6,690 nt of DNA, taken from contig CAIMWY010000232.1 in assembly GCA_903845315.1 (NCBI GenBank), positions 1 through 6,690 on the forward strand, read 5' to 3'. Numbering within the stretch: the stretch's first letter is position 1; each line of letters opens with the position of its first letter. The position numbers and the translations under genes were made by a program. Positions 1 through 5,877 of this stretch are shown one piece after another. Source of the DNA: an uncultured Burkholderiales bacterium (GTDB lineage: Bacteria; Pseudomonadota; Gammaproteobacteria; Burkholderiales; Burkholderiaceae). The notes under the pieces are model-generated. The model searched no databases, was not told the DNA's origin, and saw nothing but the letters and a program-made list of their open reading frames with translations.

Positions 1-261
1 AGGGGACGAAACGATCAAACACAATCCGAGCAAATAACTTCTGGCTATGTCCGTGAAGATGTGGCCATCGCATTGATCGAACAGGCTGGCTTCAAGCTTG
101 AAGCCAGCTCCGAAATCAATGCCAATCCCAAAGACACCAAAGATTATCCTGAAGGCGTTTGGACACTTCCCCCCTCCTACCGAATGAAAGATAAGGACAG
201 GGAGAAATACACAACCATCGGCGAAAGCGACCGCTTCACCCTTCGTTTTATCAAACGCTGA
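1..261 (+). CDS. SAM-dependent methyltransferase, COG4798 type (C-terminal fragment)
   Basis: The reading frame is open from the first base of the window to a TGA at 259-261, so this is the last 86 codons of a gene that starts outside. A GTG at base 61 is in frame but has coding sequence before it and is not a convincing start. The visible protein has a GYVREDV stretch, an AGFKLEASSEINANP segment, VWTLPPS, and a GESDRFTLRF end. From memory this matches the C-terminal end of the predicted class I SAM-dependent methyltransferases of COG4798, where the last beta strands follow the 'AGF' helix. The SAM-binding motifs would lie upstream and are not visible, and the substrate is unknown. It converges with the leftward beta-propeller gene, with only 23 bases between the two stop codons. 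The family call is recognition without a search. Confidence 0.75.
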   Translation, partial: RGRNDQTQSEQITSGYVREDVAIALIEQAGFKLEASSEINANPKDTKDYPEGVWTLPPSYRMKDKDREKYTTIGESDRFTLRFIKR

Positions 262-273
262 CGGCTATCTACG

Positions 274-309
274 TTGGAAGCAGGCTATTTTCGCAAACTG
301 GCCTTCCAA
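274..309. repeat. Inverted repeat between convergent genes, possible weak terminator
   Basis: TTGGAAG at 274-280 pairs with CTTCCAA at 303-309. Just inside, CAG at 281-283 can pair with CTG at 298-300, leaving a two-base bulge. The dyad covers the gap between two convergent stop codons and the last codons of the leftward gene, which is where a bidirectional terminator would be expected. Neither side has a run of T, so it is not a classical intrinsic terminator, and part of it is coding sequence. It may be chance. Confidence 0.25.
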
Positions 310-1451
310 TCGCGAAAGACATCAATGTCCACGCCGTCAGGGTAATTGAGTAACCCAGGGGTGAACCCCTTTTTGCCTTTTTCGCCATACTGCCAAATTA
401 CTTTTTTGGTAACTCGGTCAACCACCATCACACGATCATTCAAATCATCCACGATCAACACATCCCCCGTATCGGGAAGCTCTCTTGCGATGGACGAATG
501 ATCGAGCATGTATTCGCCATCTTTCACAAAATATTCCCACGTCACTTTGCGTGTGAGTGGATCAAAAATCACCACACGTCCAGGTTTCCAGAAATCCGCA
601 ACGATCACTTGTTTTCCGTCTACAGTAGGAAATGCATCCGATGGGTAACGAATATTAGGCGCCTTAACACTCCACACCACTTTGCCAGCACGTGTGATTC
701 GTGAGATCCAGGCATCTGAAATTTCAGTCACCAAGATATCGCCGTTTTCCATGGGCGTTGCACCATTGGGATACCCCAGTTCGGAGGGTGGGTTGTGTTT
801 GCATTTGCCCGGGGTTCCCCACTGGGTCACAACCGAATTGTCTTTAGGGTCAACGATCAGCACACGGCAGTTACGAATGTCAGCCGTGATAAATTTCCCA
901 TCTTCCAGCAGATGGGCGTCATCAGGATAATTCAATAAGCCCTCTTTGCTTCCGCGCCTATCAGGGACACCGTAAGTCCAGGTGAGTTGTTTTTTTTCAT
1001 AGTCAACGATGTGCACATCAAAGTTATCTTCTTCGCTCACCGCCAACAATTTTCCATCCGCCGAAAAATTCACGTCTTCATTTCCTCGGTAGACCTTGAG
1101 ACTAGGGGATGGAAATTCCCAAATAATTTGCTTATTAGGGGCAATTTCAATCAGCCGATTGTTGCGCCTGTCAGCAATCACAATGGGATAAGGCAGTGGC
1201 TTCCCCCAAGAGGGTGCAGGATTTTTTCGATTCGCTGTCACCGGCGGAATGGGAGGAAGCACTGCTCCACTCGAGACGATGCCAGCACCGATCATCTCAG
1301 GCGTGACGTTGACCTCAATGCCCACTGCACCTGGTGACTTATTGGTCTTGGTTTGTGCCATCCCGTCAGAGGCGCCCAGCAAAAAAAACCATGGCATAAA
1401 CCAAGCTATTGTGTTTGATGGAGTCAGAAACATACGAGACAAATAACGCAT
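285..1451 (-). CDS. Secreted six-repeat beta-propeller protein, arylsulfotransferase/PQQ-propeller-like
   Basis: This 388-residue protein begins with a probable signal peptide: basic MRYLSR, a hydrophobic stretch around residues 14-27, and a likely cleavage after the Ala of GMAQ (residues 30-33). It should therefore act in the periplasm or outside the cell. After a Pro-rich linker (about 60-85), a unit of about 48 residues repeats six times. Each has an R-[LV]-x-x-[IV]-D-like strand near residues 98, 146, 195, 247, 291 and 339, followed by a Trp at 111, 158, 211, 260, 305 and 353. LLNYPD occurs twice (172-177, 367-372). This pattern fits a six-bladed propeller of the kind annotated as arylsulfotransferase-like or PQQ-binding-like. 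No catalytic residue can be assigned, so the role is unknown. C195 and C217 could form a disulfide. The ATG start has TAGGGAT five bases upstream as ribosome binding site. The carbonic anhydrase gene lies upstream on the same strand. Confidence 0.8.
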   Translation of the reverse strand: MRYLSRMFLTPSNTIAWFMPWFFLLGASDGMAQTKTNKSPGAVGIEVNVTPEMIGAGIVSSGAVLPPIPPVTANRKNPAPSWGKPLPYPIVIADRRNNRLIEIAPNKQIIWEFPSPSLKVYRGNEDVNFSADGKLLAVSEEDNFDVHIVDYEKKQLTWTYGVPDRRGSKEGLLNYPDDAHLLEDGKFITADIRNCRVLIVDPKDNSVVTQWGTPGKCKHNPPSELGYPNGATPMENGDILVTEISDAWISRITRAGKVVWSVKAPNIRYPSDAFPTVDGKQVIVADFWKPGRVVIFDPLTRKVTWEYFVKDGEYMLDHSSIARELPDTGDVLIVDDLNDRVMVVDRVTKKVIWQYGEKGKKGFTPGLLNYPDGVDIDVFRDWKASLRK

Positions 1452-1489
1452 AAAGATCCCTAATCAGCCTATCAAATAAGATTCACTTG

Positions 1490-1517
1490 ATTATTTATAG
1501 ATTGGGGTGAATGGCAA
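1490..1517 (-). promoter_or_regulatory. Candidate promoter of the beta-propeller gene
   Basis: Reading leftward, TTGCCA (1512-1517) is followed after 16 bases by AATAAT (1490-1495). This is close to the sigma70 pattern TTGACA/TATAAT and would give a leader of about 30 bases before the ATG at 1451. It lies in the 93-base gap after the carbonic anhydrase gene, so the propeller gene may have its own promoter even if read-through also occurs. The call rests only on resemblance to the consensus. Confidence 0.3.
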
Positions 1518-1544
1518 TTGATCTAAAGCAACCCAACGTTCTCT

Positions 1545-2261
1545 CTATTGGCTTTCAAACACCGCTCGCCGATGGCTTGCTTGAGGTTTTCTACCATTGT
1601 CTGCAAAGTGCTTGCGATAGCTGGCCAGCTGATCAGAAGACAACTCCAACGGGACCTTGAGAACAATCCAATCCAAACCTTCAGTGCAGGGAGGCGCCGT
1701 CAGCGAACCTTTGTAGCGGTAATAGCCCTTGAGCGTTGGCAGCAATGCCTTGGGATCGATCAAGAGATTGGGATAACTTTGATTTACATTGACTCGGTCG
1801 GGTATGAGACCCAAAAGAGTACTCAATATCGGGCTCTCGTTTCCCAGCCTGAAAAGCACAACTACTGCCAACAATTGACCAGCGGCATTTTTGTGAAGCA
1901 GGTGGGCAGCCATTGGGAACTCTTCTCCGTCGATCTGATCTCCACCTGGCGTGTGGAAGTGAAATTGCGATAAGGTAAAAATTTGATCCTCTATGTGAAG
2001 TTGGCTCGATGAACGAATCCGAATGCGTAAGGTATGACCATCGTTAGCGATGATGAGCGGTGACTTGATGTAATCGAATTTGAGCGTTGCAAGTATTTTT
2101 GTTGTTGTTGCTGAGATGATATTGATGGGCGATTGCAATCGCCCTGTCTCGCAAGTACTGGCTTCACTCGGGGGTGAGAGAGCAATAAGCAACATCAGCC
2201 AAGATGTAAATTTCAGCATTTGGACTTTCAACAACCCAATTCGTTTGTCGCGTTCATGCAT
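1545..2261 (-). CDS. Alpha-class carbonic anhydrase, exported, with altered second-shell residues
   Basis: Alpha carbonic anhydrases are zinc enzymes that interconvert CO2 and bicarbonate, usually in the bacterial periplasm. This 238-residue protein shows QSPINI (43-48), NDGH with the likely proton-shuttle His77, QFHFH with zinc ligands His101 and His103, third ligand His120 in AAHLLH, and SLTAPPC with Thr188 at the Thr199 position (human CA II numbering). C37 and C192 match the usual bacterial disulfide. Three features are odd. The conserved S-E-H after HFHTP is G-G-D, so Glu106 and His107 are gone. The Glu two residues before the third ligand (Glu117) is Ala118. Only about eight residues separate the signal peptide from QSPINI, so the usual Trp/Tyr-containing N-terminus is missing. 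The start at 2261 has no clear ribosome binding site. Met15 (ATG at 2219) directly precedes a classic signal peptide and has GAAAG five bases upstream, so a 224-residue product is equally likely. Family membership is secure; full activity is doubtful. Confidence 0.9.
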   Translation of the reverse strand: MHERDKRIGLLKVQMLKFTSWLMLLIALSPPSEASTCETGRLQSPINIISATTTKILATLKFDYIKSPLIIANDGHTLRIRIRSSSQLHIEDQIFTLSQFHFHTPGGDQIDGEEFPMAAHLLHKNAAGQLLAVVVLFRLGNESPILSTLLGLIPDRVNVNQSYPNLLIDPKALLPTLKGYYRYKGSLTAPPCTEGLDWIVLKVPLELSSDQLASYRKHFADNGRKPQASHRRAVFESQ

Positions 2262-2475
2262 TCATCATTCGCTACCAAGTAGCCGATTTAAAAGTGGGGG
2301 AGAAAATCCACTGAGTGCGCTAGTTCACTTTACTTTATGCCCGGACCCATGCTGTTTAACAATCCAGTCGTCACTTGATAATGATCAAACATACGGAGTA
2401 TTTAACTCCTAACATTGGATACTGAGTTTCAGTTTTATATCGAACACGACAGATACACAAGCGGGAAATAGAACC
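2262..2475. other. Divergent intergenic region with several short dyads
   Basis: This 214-base gap separates the leftward carbonic anhydrase from the rightward oxygenase and must hold both promoters. Perfect short inverted repeats are AGTGG/CCACT (2293-2297, 2308-2312), TTGAT/ATCAA (2375-2388), GGAGT/ACTCC (2395-2409) and ACTGA/TCAGT with a three-base loop followed by TTTTATAT (2421-2440). GATAATGAT at 2377-2385 equals the first nine bases of the Fur-box consensus, but the rest of the box matches poorly. For the oxygenase the best rightward promoter I can find is TTGGAT (2415-2420) with TATATC (2436-2441) at a short 15-base spacing, which is weak. No RNA gene or small open frame is convincing here. 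Confidence 0.5.
2334..2362 (-). promoter_or_regulatory. Candidate promoter of the carbonic anhydrase gene
   Basis: Reading leftward, TTGTTA (2357-2362) and CATAAA (2334-2339) are 17 bases apart. Each matches four of six consensus positions of a sigma70 promoter. The leader would be about 65 bases to the first ATG or about 107 to the second. The AGTGG/CCACT dyad at 2293-2312 would fall inside that leader. The evidence is limited to consensus similarity. Confidence 0.3.
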
Positions 2476-3510
2476 ATGTCCACCTCAAAAGCGCCTTCAA
2501 TTCCAACCATTGACGTTTCAAGTCTTGCCACGGGTCTGCCATACGACTCAGGAGAGGCATTGTCAGTCGGACAAATCATTGACGACACCTGTAAAAATAT
2601 AGGTTTTTTATTGGTGGTCGGGCATGGCGTCATGCCAACAACCAAAGCTAACTTGCTGGCTAAGATGAAAGAGTTTTTTGAGTTGCCCGCTGCAGAAAAA
2701 GAGAAGATTTCAATCGCCAAGAGCTCTGTCCACCGAGGCTATGTTGGCATAGGCCTTGAAAATCTTGAAGGCGCCCTGGCCAATCAAGATCTGGGTAAAA
2801 CCTACGGCGCAGGCGATGTGAAAGAGTCGATTGATTCGGGCACCGAAGATGGACCCAATCACCCTGAAGTTTTGGCAGGAACGCCCTTGCACGGCCCCAA
2901 CCAGTTGCCTGACTTGCCCGGGTTTCGTGAAGCATGGCAGTCCTACTTTGACGAGGTATACGAAGCAGCCCGTCGTATTCAACGCGGAATTGCCATTGCA
3001 TTGCGCTTGAAGCCAAACTTTTTCGAAGATTTGCCTGGCCCACCACTTCTTAACCTTCGTATGTTGCACTACCCACCTGAGAGTCGAGTCAACACGGAGG
3101 ATGGGCGCATTGGATGCGGTGCGCACACCGATTACGGAACCATTACTGTGTTGTCTGACGATGGCGTAGGAGGCCTGCAAGTCAAACCACGAGACGGTGA
3201 CTGGATTGACATCACCATTCCTGAAAACCATCTGGTCGTCAATCTGGCTGACTTGCTGTCCATCTGGACCAATGATCGTTACGTCTCTAACCCACACCGT
3301 GTGGTCAATCCACCCAATACACACCGCTATTCAATCCCATTGTTTGTCACACCGCCCTTCCATTTAATAATAGAAACATTGCCCACCTGCTTGCGTCCCG
3401 GTGAAAAGCCCAAACATGAACCCATGATCTCAGGCGAGTACCTGCAAAGCAGATTTAACGGTACACACACCTATCGAAATGAATTGATGCAAGGCCAAAA
3501 TTCAATTTAA
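2476..3510 (+). CDS. Isopenicillin N synthase-family Fe(II)/2-oxoglutarate-type oxygenase
   Basis: Members of this family use Fe(II), O2 and usually 2-oxoglutarate to hydroxylate, demethylate or desaturate small molecules in the cytoplasm. At 344 residues the protein is of normal length. It begins with the DIOX_N-type segment (IPTIDVSSL, then GFLLVVGHGV near residue 45) and the EKEKI helix. The core jelly-roll carries the iron ligands His217 and Asp219 (HTDYGTIT) and His274 (NPHRVV), with Arg284 and Ser286 (RYS) as the 2-oxoglutarate-binding RxS pair. LGKTYGAGD and NLRMLHYPP match bacterial family members I recall. All catalytic positions are intact, so it should be active, but its substrate cannot be named. 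There is no signal peptide. The ATG is preceded by a modest GCGGGA ribosome binding site. It is divergent from the carbonic anhydrase and lies 260 bases upstream of the one-carbon operon in the same direction. An operator-like palindrome touches its stop codon, so a link to that operon is possible but unproven. Confidence 0.92.
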   Translation: MSTSKAPSIPTIDVSSLATGLPYDSGEALSVGQIIDDTCKNIGFLLVVGHGVMPTTKANLLAKMKEFFELPAAEKEKISIAKSSVHRGYVGIGLENLEGALANQDLGKTYGAGDVKESIDSGTEDGPNHPEVLAGTPLHGPNQLPDLPGFREAWQSYFDEVYEAARRIQRGIAIALRLKPNFFEDLPGPPLLNLRMLHYPPESRVNTEDGRIGCGAHTDYGTITVLSDDGVGGLQVKPRDGDWIDITIPENHLVVNLADLLSIWTNDRYVSNPHRVVNPPNTHRYSIPLFVTPPFHLIIETLPTCLRPGEKPKHEPMISGEYLQSRFNGTHTYRNELMQGQNSI

Positions 3511-3520
3511 TGTATACATT
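3509..3520. promoter_or_regulatory. 12-base palindrome AATGTATACATT, operator-like (upstream copy)
   Basis: This perfect 12-base palindrome begins within the TAA stop codon of the oxygenase gene. Its first ten bases, AATGTATACA, recur at 3680-3689, 171 bases downstream. Palindromes with a GTATAC core are common binding sites for dimeric repressors, GntR-type regulators being one example, but no regulator gene is present here, so the protein is unknown. It may be the distal site of a looping pair or may regulate a nearby promoter. Confidence 0.4.
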
Positions 3521-3644
3521 TATTGAGATGGATCAAACCACCCATAATAGCAATATCATTTTGATATAAATATAAAAACCATACAAATCAATAACTTAAC
3601 ACTTTAAAAGCCAAAAAAACTCGTAGGAGCCATTAAATTAGATT

Positions 3645-3673
3645 TTGACTTGATGTTCATTCGCGGATTTAAT
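3645..3673 (+). promoter_or_regulatory. Sigma70-like promoter of the one-carbon operon
   Basis: TTGACT (3645-3650) matches five of six -35 consensus bases. Exactly 17 bases on, TTTAAT (3668-3673) matches five of six -10 bases. This is the best promoter match in the window and points toward the reductase, corrinoid and UroD-family genes. Transcription should start near 3680, giving a leader of about 90 bases. The second TGTATACA palindrome falls on this predicted start. Confidence 0.55.
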
Positions 3674-3679
3674 TCCATC

Positions 3680-3689
3680 AATGTATACA
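3680..3689. promoter_or_regulatory. Operator-like AATGTATACA at the predicted transcription start
   Basis: The palindromic core TGTATACA occupies 3682-3689, six to nine bases after the candidate -10 element, where a bound repressor would block initiation. Its ten bases are identical to the start of the palindrome at 3509-3520. Two identical 10-base copies flanking one AT-rich gap, one of them at a promoter, suggest a specific repressor of the C1 operon. The ligand and regulator are unknown. Confidence 0.45.
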
Positions 3690-3770
3690 AATATCAATCA
3701 AGAAATCGTATATGCAACGCTGACCATGATCCAGTGACTGCAGCGATTTGCCATTCAAGACCCCTCGTTC

Positions 3771-5180
3771 ATGCTTTCTTTTCGTCGTTGGTCCGTTCGA
3801 CATGCCCTTGGTTTACAACGGGTTTATCACTGGTTTTCCCAACTGGCCCCCCTTCTAGCGCCAGCGGTCAGAGTCATCGGTACTCGCCATGTCAACACGC
3901 TGTTGCGCCCAATAGAGCAAAGCATCAAAGGGCTGATGTTTGACTGCCAAATGTGCGGCCAATGTGTGCTGAGCGCGACGGGCATGGCTTGCCCCATGAA
4001 CTGTCCTAAGCAAATGCGCAATGGTCCCTGTGGTGGCGTGCGAAGCCATGGACAGTGCGAGGTCAAGCCCGAGATGCGCTGCGTCTGGTTGGAATCTACC
4101 GAAGGCACACAGCGTATCGCCCCCGACCACTTGGTCTACCCTACCCCACTGCTGCCCGCGATCGACCAACGCAAGCGTGGCGGTTCGAGTTGGATACAGG
4201 TGATTCAGGGCCACTCGAATCCGACCTTCCAGCCCTTGATTGGAGAACGTATAACCCCAGCCGCGCGTCAGGGGCCACTCGAGAAAGCCTGTCGTTCGGG
4301 CAAATTTGTCATCACCGTGGAGGTCGCACCACCCGACTCAGCCAATCCTCAAAGTCTGCTTGACAAGGCTACGCCATTCAAAGGCTTGGTCGATGCCATC
4401 AACATCACAGATGGGGCAGGTGGTAATTGCCACATGTCCAGTGTGGCTGCTTCGGCCATCCTAGCAGCGCACGGATTTTCCCCTGTCTATCAAGTCGCCT
4501 GCCGAGACCGAAATCGCATCGCCATCCAAGGCGACATTCTGGGTGCGAGCGCCTTGGGCGTGCAAAACATTCTGTGCCTGACAGGCGACGATGTCAGCCA
4601 GGGTGACCACCCACAAGCCAAGTCAGTGTTTGATCTGGATGCGGTCTCACTCATACACATCGCACGTGGCATGTGTGATCGCGGTGAATATGCCTCTGGA
4701 CGCAAGTTGCACACAGCACCCGATTTGTTCATTGGCGCAACAGTCAATCCTTTTGTGCCGCCATTTTCCGACCGCATCGCCAACTTAGAGAAAAAAATCG
4801 ACGCTGGCGCTCGATTCATACAAACGCAGTTTTGCTTCGATCTGGCAATGTTTGATGACTTCATGCGCAAAGTCCGCGAGCGCGAATTACACCGTCGTGC
4901 CCACATCATTGTTGGCGTCGGCACTCTCAGCAGCGCCAAAGCATTGCGCTGGATGGCCCTTCACGTGCCCGGCGTGCATGTTCCTGATGAGGTCCTCTCA
5001 CGCATTGCCGCAGCCACCGATCAACAAGCCCAAGCCAAAAAAATCTGCATTGAAAGCATTCAGTCGCTGTCCGGTATTGAGGGAGTTTCAGGGGTTCACG
5101 TCATGGGTCATCAAAACGAAAACGTCCTCGCTGAAATCATCACTGAATGCGGCTTGCCGCATCAAAACCATCTGCATTGA
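3771..5180 (+). CDS. Fused MetV-like/MetF-like methylenetetrahydrofolate reductase
   Basis: This 469-residue cytoplasmic protein has two parts. Residues 1-55 are a basic, amphipathic lead-in (RRWSVRHALGLQRVY). Residues 56-110 form the cysteine-rich 'MTHFR C-terminal' domain, MetV-like, with eight Cys at 59, 62, 65, 74, 78, 87, 96 and 104, suited to bind zinc and/or iron-sulfur clusters. Residues about 170-460 form a MetF-type flavin barrel. Glu184 in VEVAPP matches the catalytic Glu28 of E. coli MetF, LCLTGDD (269-274) matches the Asp120 loop, and FIQTQF (349-354) matches the conserved Gln183 strand. MetF enzymes interconvert 5,10-methylene- and 5-methyltetrahydrofolate. With corrinoid methyltransferase genes following, oxidation of methyl-THF arising from demethylation is likely (inference, by analogy with metF2 in chloromethane gene clusters). 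The corrinoid gene starts 34 bases downstream. The start at 3771 has no clear ribosome binding site, but the N-terminal residues resemble those of homologues I recall, so I keep it. Confidence 0.88.
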   Translation: MLSFRRWSVRHALGLQRVYHWFSQLAPLLAPAVRVIGTRHVNTLLRPIEQSIKGLMFDCQMCGQCVLSATGMACPMNCPKQMRNGPCGGVRSHGQCEVKPEMRCVWLESTEGTQRIAPDHLVYPTPLLPAIDQRKRGGSSWIQVIQGHSNPTFQPLIGERITPAARQGPLEKACRSGKFVITVEVAPPDSANPQSLLDKATPFKGLVDAINITDGAGGNCHMSSVAASAILAAHGFSPVYQVACRDRNRIAIQGDILGASALGVQNILCLTGDDVSQGDHPQAKSVFDLDAVSLIHIARGMCDRGEYASGRKLHTAPDLFIGATVNPFVPPFSDRIANLEKKIDAGARFIQTQFCFDLAMFDDFMRKVRERELHRRAHIIVGVGTLSSAKALRWMALHVPGVHVPDEVLSRIAAATDQQAQAKKICIESIQSLSGIEGVSGVHVMGHQNENVLAEIITECGLPHQNHLH

Positions 5181-5200
5181 TATTGAAACATTGAAAAACC

Positions 5201-5206
5201 AAGGAG
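5201..5206 (+). promoter_or_regulatory. Ribosome binding site fixing the GTG start of the corrinoid protein
   Basis: AAGGAG is a near-perfect Shine-Dalgarno sequence eight bases before GTG at 5215. The next in-frame candidate, ATG at 5224, would be 17 bases away, which is too far. The frame is also open far upstream inside the reductase gene, so this site decides the start. Confidence 0.7.
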
Positions 5207-5214
5207 ACAACCCT

Positions 5215-5877
5215 GTGCAATATATGAATGACGAAGAGCGCCAATTGGTGGAATGGCTATCCGATATGGAAGAAGATGATGCACTCGCCTTGGCGAACAA
5301 AATGCTTTTTGAGCAAAACATCAATCCGCTGCGCGTGCTTGAACTATGCCGAGCTGCCATGGACATTGTTGGGAAACGGTTTGAAGAAGGTGAATACTTT
5401 CTGCCCGAACTGGTCTTAGCTGGAGAAATGCTGGAAACCATTGGCAAACTGGCCAAGCCCCTCATCAAGCAGGTGGTGGGTGAAGAGACCAAAAAGCTTG
5501 GCAAAGTGCTAATTGGAACGGTGCATGGCGACTTGCACGACATTGGCAAGAACATCGTCACCTTCATGCTCGACATCAACGGCTTTGATGTGCGCGACAT
5601 AGGCATTGATGTGCCGGTCAAAACATTCATCCAAGAGATCCATGATTACCAACCCGACATCGTCGGACTATCGGGATTTTTGACGCTCGCATTTGATTCC
5701 ATGAAAGAAACCATTGAAGCTTTTGAAACCGAAGGCATACGAAGCAGTTTCAAAATCATGATTGGCGGCGGGCAAATCGACGAGACGGTGCGAGGCTACA
5801 CCGGAGCAGATGCATTTGGTGTCAATGCGATGGAAGCTGTTCATTTGTGTAAAAACTGGATGGGAGTCTCAGCATGA
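5215..5877 (+). CDS. Corrinoid (cobalamin-binding) methyl carrier protein, MtaC/MtbC-like
   Basis: At 220 residues this is the usual size of the small corrinoid proteins that carry a methyl group on cobalt between two methyltransferases. Residues about 5-90 form the all-helical cap (B12-binding_2 type, with LLEQ-like helices and FLPELVLAGEML). Residues about 95-220 form the Rossmann-like B12-binding domain. The key DxHxxG motif is D106-L-H108-D-I-G111, where His108 should be the lower cobalt ligand. LSGFLTLA and IGGGQ follow as the conserved Ser/Leu and Gly-Gly loops of the nucleotide-tail pocket. GTG is chosen as start because AAGGAG lies eight bases upstream; the frame continues far upstream within the reductase gene, but that part is a shadow. 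The stop overlaps the ATG of the UroD-family gene (ATGA), indicating translational coupling. The carrier probably needs a reductive activator, which is not in this window. Confidence 0.93.
   Translation: MQYMNDEERQLVEWLSDMEEDDALALANKMLFEQNINPLRVLELCRAAMDIVGKRFEEGEYFLPELVLAGEMLETIGKLAKPLIKQVVGEETKKLGKVLIGTVHGDLHDIGKNIVTFMLDINGFDVRDIGIDVPVKTFIQEIHDYQPDIVGLSGFLTLAFDSMKETIEAFETEGIRSSFKIMIGGGQIDETVRGYTGADAFGVNAMEAVHLCKNWMGVSA

Larger units (their letters stand above)
3511..3770. other. AT-rich intergenic region and leader upstream of the one-carbon operon
   Basis: The 260 bases between the oxygenase stop and the reductase start are clearly more AT-rich than the flanking genes. They contain two TGTATACA sites, one good sigma70-like promoter, and an ATATCA-TTT-TGATAT dyad (3553-3567) whose stem is too AT-rich, with no following T-run, to be a confident terminator. 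The predicted leader from about 3680 to 3770 shows no recognisable cobalamin riboswitch and no clear Shine-Dalgarno sequence before the ATG at 3771. I see no credible gene in the gap. Confidence 0.6.

Noticed and set aside
1548..1973. Rightward 141-codon open frame opposite the carbonic anhydrase
   Set aside because: The leftward frame carries all carbonic anhydrase motifs and this one has none.
2710..3324. Leftward 204-codon open frame inside the oxygenase gene
   Set aside because: It lies opposite a fully conserved oxygenase, has no recognisable motif, and looks like an antisense shadow.
3553..3567. ATATCA-TTT-TGATAT hairpin as terminator of the oxygenase gene
   Set aside because: The six-pair stem is almost all A-T and no T-run follows, so an intrinsic terminator is not supported.
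3511..3770. Cobalamin riboswitch before the corrinoid operon
   Set aside because: It would be biologically sensible, but I find no B12-box-like sequence or long conserved helices, and the predicted leader of about 90 bases is too short for the usual element.
4852..5214. Extension of the corrinoid protein frame upstream to an ATG at 4852
   Set aside because: This part overlaps the MetF-like barrel in another frame, has no family resemblance, and the strong AAGGAG at 5201-5206 fixes the start at GTG 5215.
5088..5630. Leftward 180-codon open frame, Ser/Met-rich
   Set aside because: It is antisense to the corrinoid gene. The low-complexity Ser/Thr/Met composition is typical of a shadow frame.
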